Assembly (NCBI RefSeq): GCF_020360975.1
Contig: NW_025408668.1
Location: 5,394,001-5,458,000, forward strand
Origin: Hirsutella rhossiliensis
Taxonomy: Eukaryota; Ascomycota; Sordariomycetes; Hypocreales; Ophiocordycipitaceae
DNA length: 64,000 bases
Direction: 5' to 3'
Made by a program: the position numbers and the translations under genes. The notes beneath the pieces are model-generated. The model saw only the letters and a program-made list of their open reading frames with translations. It did no database searches and had not been told where the DNA came from. Positions within the stretch are counted from its first letter, which is position 1. Each line of letters starts with the position of its first letter. Shown here in pieces: positions 34,989 to 47,200 of this stretch.

Positions 34989-35604
34989 TTACTGGCCCTC
35001 CTGCTGCTGCTCGGCGGACGCGGGTCGCTTGAGAACCTCGAGAGAGCCTGCGCAAGTGTAAGTGTGAGGCCACTCGCCATACACGGGGGGGCCGCAAGAG
35101 GGTACGGACGCTGAACGATGTTGATGCTGCGCTGGTTCTGGCCGTTGGCATCCTGGTACTGGCCGACAGTGATTTCACCGTCGACGTAGACCATGGATCT
35201 GTGTCATGGCGCGAACAGTCAGCAAGGCCTGTCTGTACATGTCTGCCTCTCCTCTGCCGGGGCTCGTCGAGGATGCGGGAGGTCCGTCGACGCCTTTCCC
35301 CCCCGGGTCAAGGGGCCAAGCAACGTCCAACGCACCCCTTTGCCAAGCCGAGCATGAAGTCGCGGCGGCCGCCCTCGGCAACAAAGCTCGAGACGCGGAA
35401 CCAGCTGGTGTGGCGGTTGTCCTTGGGCCCGCTGTTGCTGGCGACGGCGTAGCGGATGACGTCGCGGCCGGTGGCCGTCTGCTGGACCTCGGGCGTGTCG
35501 GCCAGGTTGCCGATGATGGAGATGCGCGCGAGCGAGCGGGCCGGCGAGGTGGAGAAGGCGCGCGCGCCGGCGGCGGTGCGGCGGAGGAGGAGAGACGACG
35601 ACAT
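34989..35604 (-). CDS. RIM1: Mitochondrial single-stranded DNA-binding protein
   Basis: Exons 35604-35336, 35198-35110 and 35047-34989 give 138 aa, the size of yeast Rim1 (135). The first ~25 residues (Ser/Leu/Arg/Ala, ending FSTSPARSLARI) are a mitochondrial presequence. The OB fold follows: ISIIGNLADTPEVQ, YAVASNSGPKDNRHTSWFRV, and across intron 1 KGSMVYVDGEITVGQY, then SINIVQRSLEVLKRP. It coats ssDNA during mtDNA replication as a homotetramer. Intron 1 is 137 bp and intron 2 62 bp. The last exon codes only 19 residues, ending in a Gln-rich tail. Its 3' end faces GSH2 292 bp away. Confidence 0.93.
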
Positions 35605-36869
35605 TGTTGCGGTGGATGGATTGGTGGGGGAAGGAGGGAGGGTTGAGGGTTGAGGTGTCGACGGCGGTCGTGGACGACGAAGCTTTTGGGGGAAAACCCT
35701 TCGATGCTGCCACTTCGCCAGGGGTAACTTACCTCAGCCCCCAACCCCCCCCTCCATCCACCCCCGGGCGCGATACTCGCAGCATGATGCATAATAGCGC
35801 GCGTCCGCATGTACCCCCCACTGCCGCGTGCTTGACGCGGAATCCAGGGCCGCTGATTGGTTCGTTGTCGCGGCTCGCCAGGGGCCCACTCCTCTTGATC
35901 GCAGGGACTCGCGCATGGTAGCTTAAAGGTAGCTTGTTCCTTTCTCGGAAATTGTAATAATAATTATGAGCTTATTATTTAACCAGTCTTCGAGATTGGA
36001 GCTTGTTCCCCGGGCCCACCCTTGGACGGCCTGTCTCTTCGCCTCCGTCTTGTCCACGTTTTCCCCTGCCGTCTGTCCGGCTCGGGAAGGCTTCCCCATT
36101 GGCGGCGGCAAATAGGCCAGAGCCAAGGGGGCCTGGAGATGATGGCGTATTGTACATGATGCTGGAACACGACCACTTCGTCCTCCTTGCCATTGCACTG
36201 CGTGTTAGTCGTCTGTCTCGGGTCACAGCCGCGCCCACACAAGGCAGGCGTCATCGGCTCGATGGAAGCCGGTTATTCTCCTCAAAGCACAGAAGATTGG
36301 TGGCTGTCCTTTCCTCCTCCACATCCGTTCAAGAACAACGTTGAGTCTGGGAGACTTTCCATCTCAGCAGGTAGCCATTTCCGCTCATCCCGCGATTGGA
36401 CCTGAATCATTGTCGCCGAGGCAAGACTCGACAGCCAGGTAGGACCACGTACATCTGAAAATCACTATACGTGTATAACCCAAGGCACCCATCTCTTCTC
36501 ATATACACTACATATCAACGCCACCTGGGTATCAAGATAATCGTACGTACTGTCTTCAGACTTGCAGCCACAGACACAGAGGTTTCTGACCATCAGATAT
36601 ACGGCGCCACAGTCAGACAGCAGGGATGTTAAACACATTCCTCACGGCGGCGAGGGTAAGGCGTTGATTCCCATCGGTATTGTATCTGCCCCATGAATGC
36701 TGGCGTCATGGCACCGCGACTCACACCGGGTACAAGTATCATCATCATTGATATCCAAGGGTAAACGGCAGCCCCGGCGTCTTAAATCAAGTGCTTCGCA
36801 CCCTCGACGTGAGCCCCTTCTGCATCCTTCCTCACAGCACACAACCTCGATGCCGGCAACGTGTCAACC
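35605..36869. other. Divergent promoter region, RIM1 / MFS transporter
   Basis: About 1.3 kb. A TAATAATAATTATGAGC AT-rich block lies near 35957. No gene recognised. Confidence 0.45.
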
Positions 36870-38798
36870 ATGAAAGCTAGACAGATCCCCACAAGCGAGA
36901 CCTCTCGAGACTGCATCCCCCGTCCACGCCTCCGTGCCTCGGGGCGCAGCAACTCCGAGCAGCCAATCTTCAAGTTGCGAGGCGGTCGGAGAGGGAGCTT
37001 GCAGAAATACCGCCCTCGCATACCCAACCAATCCGAGCTGAACACGGACGGGGACGGAAAGGACGGCAGTGGCGAGACAAATAGCAAATACTCTCGCCAT
37101 CCAGCTTCCTCCCCGGCGTCGGAGCACACCTCTAGTAGTCGGCGGCATCATCCCGCAACCAACACCGACGATGCGGCCACGGCGTCTTGGGCGTCCATGC
37201 CCAAGAAACGGCAGCTGGCCCTCCTCGCGTTTGCGCGGCTGTGCGAAACTGCCGTAAACTCCAGCATGCAGAGCTACATCTTCTTCCAGCTGCGATCCTT
37301 CAAGCTGTCCGACGGCTCGGTACCGGGCCATGCCGCCTTGGCATTCCAAGTGTCCGTCCTCAACGCCGTCGTCGCCGGCCCGCAGCTCTTCACGTCGATC
37401 CTGTGGGGCAGACTGGCCGACTCCCCTCATATAGGACGCAAGTGTGTTGTCCTGGTTAGTCTCTTTGGGACCGGTGTCGGCAGTCTGGGGATGGGCTTTG
37501 CAAATAGCTTCATGGCAGTTGCGTTCTGGCGGTTTCTGGTCGGCTTGGTCAACGGCAACCGAGGCGTGATGCGCACCATGGTCAAGGAGATTGGCGGGGA
37601 TGAGTTCGAGTCGCGTGCCGTTTTGCTGCTGCCAATGGCCTTGAACGTCGGAACAGTCGTTGGCCCTTTGCTCGGAGGGTTTCTGGCGGATCCGGCAGCG
37701 TCTCATCCGCGGCCGTTGCAGACCGAGGGTTTCCTACGCGGCAGCAATGCGGCGCAGTGGCTTCTGAAATGGCCCTTTGCTCTGCCGAACGTGTTCAACG
37801 GAACATGTATGATTGCATGCGCGGCATTGTTGACTTTCGGCCTAGAAGAGACGCTCAAAGGGGCCAGGGTCCGGCCGGGATATATCTTGGGCAAGTGGGC
37901 AAAGAATCTCTTTCGGCAAAGGTCCCAACCATGCTATACAGCGCTCACAGAAGACGCCGGGCTGGCCAGTCGTGCTTCACGGGGAAAACCCGGTCCATGC
38001 ATCCGCGTGTGGACGCCACGCCTGGCAACAACGCTTCTCGCTCGCGGACTGATGATGATGCACATCGGCGCCTACCCGTCGCTTCTCCTGGCCTTCATCT
38101 CCACGCCTCGCTACGACGCATCGAGCAGCTTCGCAACGGGGGATCAGACCGACGCAATGGCCAAGGCGTCTCTGCCGGTGCCGCCCAACTACCACCCGAG
38201 TGCACCATTCGTTTTCACCGGCGGGCTCTCTTTCAAGCCGAGCGGCATCGCCCTGGCCCTCTCCATCCGAGGCATCGGCGGCCTCGTCCTGCAGCTCCTA
38301 TTGTTCCCAGCCCTGAAGAACGCACTCGGCACCATCAGGCTATACCGCTACTCGCTGCTGCTCTTCCCGCTATCCTACTTGCTCACGCCATACCTGGCCG
38401 TCATTTCATCGTCCACGTCGCCGCCTTTGCCGGCAGCCGGTGTTCTGCTATGGATCGCCATGGCGCTTGTCCTGACGATCCAGACCGTGGCCCGCTCCTT
38501 CGCTCTCCCCGCGGCCGCCATGCTGCTCAACGCCGCAAGCCCGGATCCGTCTGCGCTCGGCACCGTCAACGGCATCGGCCAGAGCGTCTCGGCGGCGGCC
38601 AAAGCAGTGGGCCCGTTGCTGGCTGGCTGGCTGTACGGCGTGGGACTCAGCTACGGTCTTGTCGGCGCTGCTTGGTGGGCTCTGGCCGCGGTGGCCGTGT
38701 CGGCTGCCGTGGCTGGCGGCTGGGCCACGGCGGAAGAGGGCGTCGAAAGCGTTCAGGGGGAGAAGCGCAAAGCTCAGGGCAGCAGAAAGCATTGGTAA
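36870..38798 (+). CDS. Major facilitator superfamily transporter, ZIFL/DHA1-like
   Basis: Single open exon, 642 aa from the ATG at 36870 (the frame extends nine bases further only to a GTG). Residues 1 to about 110 are hydrophilic and basic; the transporter core begins at MPKKRQLALLAFARLCET, whose Met (37197) is an alternative start. MFS motif A appears as WGRLADSPHIGRK between TM2 and TM3, then a TM4-5 segment WRFLVGLVNGNRGVM and the motif-C-like NVGTVVGPLLGG. A long, partly basic central loop (about 335-395) is followed by six further helices. This resembles the zinc-induced-facilitator-like / tetracycline-antiporter branch of fungal MFS proteins. Substrate unknown; probably plasma or vacuolar membrane. 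No biosynthetic genes adjoin it. Confidence 0.85.
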   Translation: MKARQIPTSETSRDCIPRPRLRASGRSNSEQPIFKLRGGRRGSLQKYRPRIPNQSELNTDGDGKDGSGETNSKYSRHPASSPASEHTSSSRRHHPATNTDDAATASWASMPKKRQLALLAFARLCETAVNSSMQSYIFFQLRSFKLSDGSVPGHAALAFQVSVLNAVVAGPQLFTSILWGRLADSPHIGRKCVVLVSLFGTGVGSLGMGFANSFMAVAFWRFLVGLVNGNRGVMRTMVKEIGGDEFESRAVLLLPMALNVGTVVGPLLGGFLADPAASHPRPLQTEGFLRGSNAAQWLLKWPFALPNVFNGTCMIACAALLTFGLEETLKGARVRPGYILGKWAKNLFRQRSQPCYTALTEDAGLASRASRGKPGPCIRVWTPRLATTLLARGLMMMHIGAYPSLLLAFISTPRYDASSSFATGDQTDAMAKASLPVPPNYHPSAPFVFTGGLSFKPSGIALALSIRGIGGLVLQLLLFPALKNALGTIRLYRYSLLLFPLSYLLTPYLAVISSSTSPPLPAAGVLLWIAMALVLTIQTVARSFALPAAAMLLNAASPDPSALGTVNGIGQSVSAAAKAVGPLLAGWLYGVGLSYGLVGAAWWALAAVAVSAAVAGGWATAEEGVESVQGEKRKAQGSRKHW

Positions 38799-39174
38799 CT
38801 CTTAGCCAAAGCGGCCTTTGCTGCTGGGCCGTGGGGCCAGCAAGCAAGGGGCCAGGGGCTTATACGTATAGGGGCGACATGTCCAGGCTCACCAAGCCGC
38901 GCCTCACTTAGACCACTGTCTGACGCCGCGAGCACATCACTCAGCTGCCGCAACAGTGTGACAAGTGCCATTCCAAAGAGGTAGAGAGTATAGATACCAT
39001 TCGCACAAGACTTGCCCTACCCTCTGCCGCGGCCGAAAGCATCGCCGTCTATAACGCCTAACCGTCGTGAGGACCACGTTTTGTAAGAAAAACCCAGACC
39101 AGCCATGGCAAGCACAACCATCCACCCTCCCTTGCCGTCCCCCTCCTCTCCTGTTCGTCCCCGTCGTTCCCCGA
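38799..39174. other. Convergent spacer MFS / GAR1
   Basis: 376 bp shared 3' flank; nothing recognised. Confidence 0.45.
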
Positions 39175-39858
39175 CTAGAAGCCCCGTCCGCGGCCTCTGA
39201 AACCACCGCCCCGGCCTCCGCCTCTGGAGAACCCCCCCGCACCGCGGCCGCCTCCTCGCGAGAAGCCGCCGCTCCCGCCCCGGCCACCGCCCCCCCGAGA
39301 GAAGCCACCGCCGCCGCGCGGGCCTCCCCGTCCTCTGAAGCCGCCGCCGCCGCCGCGGGGACCACCCCTGCCTCCTCCCCTGAAACCACCGCCGGCCCTC
39401 TTGAGCTTCTTCTCGCCGGGGACCTTGGGCTTGGGCAGGAACTTTTCGAGGGGCAGCAGCTTGTCGCCGCCGATGAAGACCTTGTCGCCGGCCTTGAAGC
39501 TGGAGGCGACGATGCCCTCCTGGGGTTTGATGGTGAAGTAGACTTCGTTGATGGGGCCGAGGATCTCGTCGACCTTGCCAATGGGCGTCTTGTTCTCGAG
39601 GTAGATGGGCGCGTTGAAGTAGGGGACCTTGACGTTGGAGGAACGGCACAGCATCTCGCCCTCGACGGCATGCTGGAACTCGCCCATCTCCAGGACCTGG
39701 GCAGGAGGGCCGGTAGGCGCCGCGAAACCGCCTCGACCGCCTGTGGGATGCGCAGCGCCTGTCAGCCTCGCCGGAGGAAGAACAAGGGGTTTTTCGCTCG
39801 ACAGCTGCTTACCTCGGAACCCGCCACCACGGCCGCCGCCACGGCCTCGGAAAGACAT
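39175..39858 (-). CDS. GAR1: H/ACA snoRNP subunit GAR1
   Basis: Exons 39858-39813 and 39740-39175 give 203 aa (yeast Gar1 is 205). A short N-terminal GAR stretch ([11 protein letters not shown]) is interrupted by the 72-bp intron. The conserved core follows ([52 protein letters not shown]). The C terminus is a long Arg-Gly-Gly/Phe domain with near-perfect FSRGGG-type repeats. Gar1 binds Cbf5 in box H/ACA particles that pseudouridylate rRNA and snRNA in the nucleolus. The intron has a good GTAAGC donor, a GGCTGAC branch site and a CAG acceptor. Very sure. Confidence 0.96.
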   Translation of the reverse strand: MSFRGRGGGRGGGFRGKQLSSEKPLVLPPARLTGAAHPTGGRGGFAAPTGPPAQVLEMGEFQHAVEGEMLCRSSNVKVPYFNAPIYLENKTPIGKVDEILGPINEVYFTIKPQEGIVASSFKAGDKVFIGGDKLLPLEKFLPKPKVPGEKKLKRAGGGFRGGGRGGPRGGGGGFRGRGGPRGGGGFSRGGGGRGGSGGFSRGGGRGAGGFSRGGGRGGGFRGRGRGF

Positions 39859-41520
39859 TTTTTCTTGTCTGCTTTGTCTTTTTCTCTGCCTTTCGAGTAT
39901 TACGGAAGACGGATGTCGGGGCTTCTTGTGACGAAGCGGACGTTCGTGCCGATCGAGTTGTCTTGGACTATGAGCTTCGAGAAACTTTTCGGTGCGTGCT
40001 GTCGCGGAGCAGGATTTTTCCCGCCGTCGGTCAATCGGCGGCTCTGATTGGCGGGGAGGAGCGAGTGGGGTCTGGGGATTTGTGCGGTCTTTGTTATCAG
40101 CTATCGATAAGATAGACGGAACGGTCTTTGCCTGTTGCCGACCAAGTACCTACCGAGGTACGAAGTATTATTTATCTGTACTTTGTACTTGATCCACGAA
40201 GGCATCATCAGTTCGCTGCAGTCCTCCAGTCTGTCTCGTTCTCGGTGCAATTCTTTCTATGGTGATATCACCTGCCGGTCAGAGGATACATTCAATGGAG
40301 AGAGACGCGGCCTCTCGGTTTCCGCTTGCAGGGCAGAAGCAAAGCCACGACGCTCTGCCTGGACACACATCCTCCTCGCTCTCCTATTGCACACGCTCAA
40401 GCCGCAAGAGAACCCATCAGTGTTGATAATATAAACCTTGCGAGGCGAGCAAAGTCGCCCGCCGAGTACAGCATGCAAAAGGAAGAAAAAGACGAGTTGC
40501 GCAGCAGCAACCCCCTCTTCCCCCTTGACGTCCTTCCCGCCCGTCCTCCCGGCCCCACCCGGGTCCGGGAGTGGACCCCTGCCCGTTGCACGACCAACGA
40601 ATCATGCACATCGCGCCCCGATTTGGGTGTCAATAGAGCCCCTGTCAATAGACGCCCGCTCACTTCATCACCACCACACATGACGCAAATCTGCATCGGC
40701 TGTCAACGGGCAAACATCTGCAGCAGAGACGATGGGCGAAGGGGTAGAGAATTGCACACCCGGTTTATAAATACATCACTTTTACGTGCTTGAACAAAGA
40801 AGACTCGTCCAGCTGACCACCCCCTCCTTCGTCGTGGCCCCCTGACTGAGATCTCCGGGGGGTTGCAGCCTAGATTCTGATCCGGGAGATGAAGTTCCAT
40901 CTGCTCCTCGCCGTCTTGGATGGAGGGGTATCCCCTTCGCTCTTATACAGTAGCGTTCTATTCCCGGGACTTGTCTCCGAAGCCAGAAAAGACGCTTATT
41001 CATGCCTTGTTGTCGCTCCATTGATGCGCCTCCCCTCTAATGTTGTCTCCCTCTTCGACCATCAGCAGCCATGGGACCTGTTCCTTGTCTATTGTGCAAC
41101 CTGTTGGCATCCCGACAAAAGGCACCTAGCCGCGGCCGCTGCCCTTGATCATGTTGTCGTTATTGTTTCCCCCCCAAGTCGGCGAGCTGATGGGAGGCTG
41201 CCAGGGGCTTGCAATCGTGCCCTGTGGCTCTCCACATGGATTGCCTTTGGCTAGGAGCCTCTGTCTCCCTGGGCCCCTATCGCTGTCTCTGCCTTCCTGG
41301 CCCTCTCTTTTCTCTGCTTGTGTGTATTGCTGTCTCCATCTCCCTCTCTGCTTCATTTCTTCATCGTCTTTATCCTGCCTCCCTGCTTCCTTTTCCCTCT
41401 TCAACAAGACGATCGATTCGTCAATACGCCCATCTCGCAAGCCCCCGGCGTCTCTTCCGGAAAGAGTCGTCGTCACTAGAGTTATAGGATACATCATCCT
41501 GGCCTCGCGCCGTCAACACC
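39859..41520. other. Divergent promoter region, GAR1 / pheromone receptor
   Basis: About 1.7 kb without a supported gene. The stretch at 41220-41420 just upstream of the receptor is strongly CT-rich (UTR-like). An ATTGTTT word, the HMG-box core, occurs at 41162-41168. Confidence 0.45.
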
Positions 41521-43307
41521 ATGGAATCATCCTCCATCAGCCTCTTCGCCCGAGCCGGCACCACCGCCGTCCTCGGCACCCCCCTTCCACCGCCCTACAC
41601 CACGCCCTCCCTGACGGCAAACCTGGTCCTGCGCGTGACGCTCTCGCTCCTCGCAAACATAGTCTGCCTCGTCCCGCTGCGCGTCCTCCACCGCAACGGC
41701 GAATTCGCCGCCGCCGTCTTCATCGCCAACGTCGAGCTGCTCAACCTTGAGACGACGCTCAACTCGCTTCTCTGGCGCAACGACCACGTCGCCCGGTGGT
41801 GGGCCGGCTGGGGCTTCTGCGACGCCGTCATCCACTTCCACAACGCCGCCACCGCCCTCTACATCACCTGTCTCCTCGCCATCATGCGCAATCTTGCCCA
41901 ACAGGTCGGCTTGATGCGCGCGAACCCCTTGACGGGCAGCGAGCGGATGAGGCGGAACCTTGTGCAGGCCCTCATCATGTTTCCCCTGCCCGTCGTCCAG
42001 GTGGCTTGGACACGGGCCGCTGCCGCTCGCAGGTACGAGGTCGGCACGCTCGTCGGCTGCACCTGGTCCTCGCACTCGTCGTGGCCGAACCTTGCGTTTT
42101 TCATCTTGCCTCCGGCTGTCGTTGCTATCATCACGTCGGGATTCGCCGGTGAGTCTTTGCCCCCTTGCCCCTTTTCCTCCGCTGCTTGCTAGAAGGGGAA
42201 GAAGACAAGATGAAATTTCAAAACCAAAGAAGAAAGCTGACAAGCTCGCGTTAAAGTCCTCACTTACATCCGCTTCCGCCAAATCGCCAAGACAACCGAG
42301 TCTGCCCTCTCGAGCAGCCGGCGCGCAAACCGACGAAGCCAGCGCACCAAGCGCCGGCTCTACATGATGGTCATGTCCATTGTTGTGCCCTACCTGCCCG
42401 TCGTCATCGGCCTGGCCATCGCCAACGTGCTGGAGAAGCCCGGGCGGGACCCGTGGGACTACAACGCCATCCACCACGGCGCCTCGCCGCTGCCCTGGAG
42501 CACCGTCGCCTTGTATCCCTCGACCGAGATCAACTGGGCGTCCATGAATAACTGCTACATCAGCGTCCTCACCGCAATTCCCGTCTTTCTCTTCTTCGGC
42601 ACCACGAAGGATGCTGTCAACGAGTACCGCATTGCTGCCCTCTTCCTCGGCTTGGACCGCTTGTTCCCTCGCCTCAGGAATGAGTACGATCCCTCCAGGA
42701 CGCCTCGACCCGGCGGCTCGCTCGGTTCGAGTCAGACGGCTACCTTTTCCGAGTGAGTACTATGCCCGGGGCTTTCGTGACCTCCAGTCGGCTAACACGT
42801 CTTTGCAGCTCTCCGTCATCAATGGGGAAAACCGAGTCCTCCGGCTCCGCCCGCCATCTCAACGGGATCGAGCACACTTTGACCACCGGATCTCAAAACC
42901 CTCACGTTCAAGCCATTGACTTCGCCACATTGGCCGACCCGGAGCGCGGGCAGACCCACGACCAACCGCCAGCACCCTCATGCTCGGCCGAGGACCGGAC
43001 ATACAAGACCTCAGCCGCGGATCTTGGCCGTCACCGCAACCCGTTCCCCTTCCGGACCCGTCTCAACTTTCCCATTCCGCTCAGGTTTCCCTTCTTGGCC
43101 CGCCGAGCCAGCACTCAGCCCATGTCAGAGCCAAACGTGCCCCTCGGGCCTCTTCGACCCGCCTCCTCCCTGCCGCAATGGAACGACCCCGCCGGCAGCA
43201 TGGCTCAAGTTGCCGGTTCTCTCTGGCCAGACGACGAGGCCCGTCTGTTCAACACGTCGCCCGTCGGCAATAACAGGGATATGCCCCAGATGAGCGGCAG
43301 GAGCTAG
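41521..43307 (+). CDS. STE3: STE3-type (a-factor class) pheromone receptor, class D GPCR
   Basis: Exons 41521-42148, 42257-42752 and 42809-43307 join to 540 aa. The first ~310 residues hold seven hydrophobic helices. The second and third carry STE3-family features such as NVELLNLETTLNSLLWRND and WAGWGFCDAVIHF; later come RNLVQALIMFPLP, VGTLVGCTWSSHSSW, FRQIAKTTESALSSSRRANR (loop 3), MVMSIVVPYLPVV and FFGTTKDAVNEYR. The cytoplasmic tail of about 230 residues is Ser/Pro/Arg-rich, as in Neurospora PRE-1. It should bind a farnesylated peptide pheromone and signal through a heterotrimeric G protein in mating or hyphal sensing. Introns of 108 and 56 bp have GTGAGT donors. Locus shows no MAT gene nearby. 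Confidence 0.92.
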
Positions 43308-44241
43308 CAGCCCCATCCGTACCTGAACGGTCGTGCCCGTCACGCGAGTCTTGTGAGAGCCACCGAACTCCGAGTAATGGTGAGCGTGTGGGCATACAAC
43401 ACTCATATGGCAGAGGAGGCCCAGTGAGGCGCCTGTCTTTTCTGTTTTCTTTGCTTTTCGCCAAGTACAAGGGCGCATGGCATCTCATGCTCACACCTGG
43501 CCCGGCGTCAGGCGAACTATACTTTGCAAGGGAATCGGAAAAGAAAAATGCAGAGCGAGGGAGAAACGGAACTCCCCTTGCTTTCTTCAGCACGTTGAAC
43601 TTAGCATACTCTATGGTTACTTGAGAATTTTCAAAAGTCCGCATAAGGCGATATTATGTCTTCGACGCATCAAGGGCATCGCCAACTCTCGGCCGTGTGC
43701 TTTTGACAAAATAGTGTTGTGCGTAGACCAAGATTAACTACCAGTGGGTGGTTAAACATTCAACCCAAATCGCTATCGTACAAAACAGCGAATCTCCAAC
43801 CATGCGGTGTCCAAATATAGTCACCCATGTACACGTATGTACCAGAGTCTCCTCGAGTCCTCCAAGATGGATGGGCAACTTTCCTTCTCCTTCCTTGGCC
43901 TCCGCCCTGGGAAGCTTCATTACCATTTCGACAACGCTCACTCGTGAGCCCAGAGCAAGGCACGACTCGACTGCCCCAGCGCCAAAAGAAAGTGGTATCA
44001 AGGTTCAACAGCGTCTTGCGTCGTCGCGCAACTGACCAAGCAATCAACAATATCCAAAATATGTGGAGGGATGGAAAGAAGAGAAGTAATGTGCGTGTCG
44101 TCTTGACTCGTGAGTGCATACATTTGTACGCTCGGCACGTCATATATAGTCCGTGTGTGGAGCAAGCCACGACGCCGGTATCTTGTTTCCTTGGTTGAAG
44201 AAAAGATTTGTGAAGTAGACGAGAATGTTTCAACATTTTCC
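43308..44241. other. Convergent intergenic region
   Basis: 934 bp between the receptor and the 7-TM protein gene, both ending here. No gene recognised. Confidence 0.45.
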
Positions 44242-47200
44242 TCACCGTTCACGGGCGCTCTTCTGCATCTTGCGCATCGCGTCGCGGTGGGCCTCGAGCA
44301 GGTCGCCGGCGCGCATGCGCTCGTCGAACGCCCTGTCGGCAAACTCCTTGTCTCGCCGCTGTGACTCCTTGCGCTGGGCCTCGGCTTCCTTTTGGCCCAT
44401 GAGCACGTTTCGTTGCATCTCGATGTTGCGCTGGACCTCGGCCTCTCGGTTGGCCAGCAGCGACGCCGGAGCAAAGGGAGTCTCGCGGCCCGACGAAGCC
44501 ATGACGGGCGTTCCCGAGCGGAGGTCTTGCTGCACAGACTGGCGGAAGGTGGCCAGCTGAGCGTCGCGCACATTTTGTGTCGGCAGCGTGGATACCCTTC
44601 TCGGCTGGTGCGAGTTGAAGGGGAGGTTGTCGCTGCTCTCAAAGCCAGTGCCCGGCAGGTGCGCTTGTGATGGATTGGGCTGGGGCAGGGACATCATGCT
44701 GCTCTGGCGCATGATATGCTTCCGCTGGCTGAGCGGAATATCGTCAGGGTCGGCTGCGTACATGGAAGAGCTGTGGACGGAGGCGGCATCGCTCGCGGGC
44801 GCAAAGCTGGACTCGCCGCCAACGAGATTGGCCTGCGACTTGCTTCGGAGGAACATATCACGCTGCCCGATGAGGGTTTGAGGGCTGTTGTACGACACGA
44901 CGCCGGGGACCGCCGAGGGCGTAGAGCGGTGAGACACTTCGTTGCCCGAGAGCGAGGGGCTGTTGGATGTGTGCCTGGCAACGATCCTCTCTTCGGGAAT
45001 GGGCTCCGCCACGGCGGCCGCGGCCATTGGGCGATCCGCCACGGACGGCCTCAACCCCGAGGACGACCTCCGTATCTGTGTCGAAGACGACGTCGAGCGC
45101 ACGAGGCCTGTCGAGCCCGGTGCCGCCGCGGTGGAGCCTTGGTTTCGAGCTGGTGAGTCCCTCTCCTGCGCGACGATGCTGGATGGGCGTTCGCGCTTCG
45201 AGGTGCGTCGCGAGACGCTCGGCACATACGACAAATTCGACGCCCTTGAATCGGATCGAATGATGACCGGCTCCGGCGTCCCTTCCACGGCTGTCTTCTG
45301 AAGCTCCGTCACGTTGACGGGGACAGACCTTTCTTTGTCGGCCTTGACAGGTCGAGCGGGTGCAGCAACACGCAGCTCGTCAAGATCAGGGGGATCGGCG
45401 TAGCTGAGGTGCTTGGCCCATTCGTTGGTGCGGTAAGACATGGCCACCCGAGACAGGGAGTGGGGCAGGCGGTCCTTCGTCAGGCTCACTGGCGTCGACG
45501 AGTTGGACGTCGTCGACTTGGCCTTGTCCAGAGGCACGGCTACAGCCGAGTCTTCCGCCGCCTCTGCACTCGGCTGCTCGGCAGCGCCTGACGATGCGGC
45601 CGGCAATCTATCGTCGGAGTCTGCTGGCGTCTTGTTCCCGAGGGCAGCGGCGGGTGAGAGCGGGCGTGGCTCTGGAGTCTCGGCAGTGACCTTCTTTTCC
45701 CCGTCACAGAGCTGCGCGTTGATCTCAATGCTCTTGCGCGCGTCCATGCTCAGGACAGAGCGCCCGTCGTCGCCACTGACGCTTTCCCCATCGATGGTTG
45801 CCGCCAATGATCCATTGTCGTCCAGTTGTCTGTGCGTCTTAGGGACAACCAGCTCTTCCAGGCTCTCGCCGCTGTCGCGGGCCGGGTCCTCACGGCCGGA
45901 CATTTGAGAGATGCTTCTGAGCAGCGAGAGAGAGCCGCGAGAGAGCTTCTTAGCCAAGGAGCGCCGCTGAGGGTGCACGGGAGATTGCTCGGCATCGTCG
46001 GCGGCAAAGGTCGCAATCGAGGACCGATCGTCCTCGAGCCTCGACTCTTCATGGGCCGGGACGCTGAAGGGGAGGGGGACGACCTCGGGTGCTTCCGTGG
46101 CAGTCTGCGCCTGGGAGACGCGCTTGCTCGTGGTGGTCCTCTGGGAAAGGCGCTTGCTTGACGGCGACGCGATCTGTCTCTCGACCATGGCCTTGACCTT
46201 TTCGTCGAGCTCTTCGCCGACGTCTGTGGGGGTGTCCGGGACGTCATCGACTCCCACTCGCACAGTCACCTTGCCGTCTCGCGTGTCTTCGGCGACCATG
46301 AGGGGATTGTGCCCGCTGCGTGATTGGTCAGATTCCGACATTGCGGCCATGTCCATGACCTCGACCGAGGAGCGCAACCTGTATGACGTCGTGTGGCTGT
46401 CCCTCAACTTCTTCTCGCTCCCGGTGTCGCCGAGATCTGACATGCGAGAATCGGTGCCGCTGCCGGAGAGCCCGTGGCCATAGACGCGCTCCCACTGCCG
46501 ACGTTCGCGGGCGTTGGCTTCCTCGATCTGGCGGCCGACATTCTCTTCTTCGAGCTCCAGGTTCCGTTGGCCCTCGGCGCGCTCCACCGCTCTCTTCTCG
46601 CGCTTCTCGCGGACAATTCTCCACAGCTTGATCTGGGAAATGATGCCCACGAGGAAGATGATGACTATGGCCGCCGCTTCGACCCGGATGCCCTTGGTGA
46701 CGGGATAGGTGTCGGCTCCGAGCGGGAACAGATTGGCATTGACGTTCCAGATGTAGGCCCAAAACTCCTTGAGGCCGGCGCGGGTGAAGCAGTCAAGGCC
46801 CAGGACGGTGATTGTGGCACCCGAGAAGGCAATGGCGAGGATGAGAGCCCAGTCGCGGGTCCAACGGCTAAAGTAAAAGGCGAAGCTCACCAGGGTAAAG
46901 GCGGAGATGAAGATGGCCTTTGCCGGGACGGGGCGGAGCAGACCCCCGGGCACGAGGCACAGCAGCCACATACTGACGCAGAAGCCGCCGAGGGCGCATC
47001 CCAGACCCTCGGTCAGCTCCTTGAAGAACATGGAGGCGGCGCCGACGGCACAGCCCGACAGGACGACGGCCACGACGTATCCGCCCTGGACGGCATTGCT
47101 GACGGGAACGGTCATGACATAGACTATCAGGACGGCGACGCCGAGGGCCGTGATGTAGGCCGTGGAAAAGAAGGTATGGATCCATCGGTTCTTGATGCCG

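Noticed and set aside
32000..43307. Secondary-metabolite gene cluster around the MFS transporter
   Set aside because: Neighbours are housekeeping genes (GSH2, RIM1, GAR1, STE3); no PKS, NRPS, terpene or tailoring enzyme is present.
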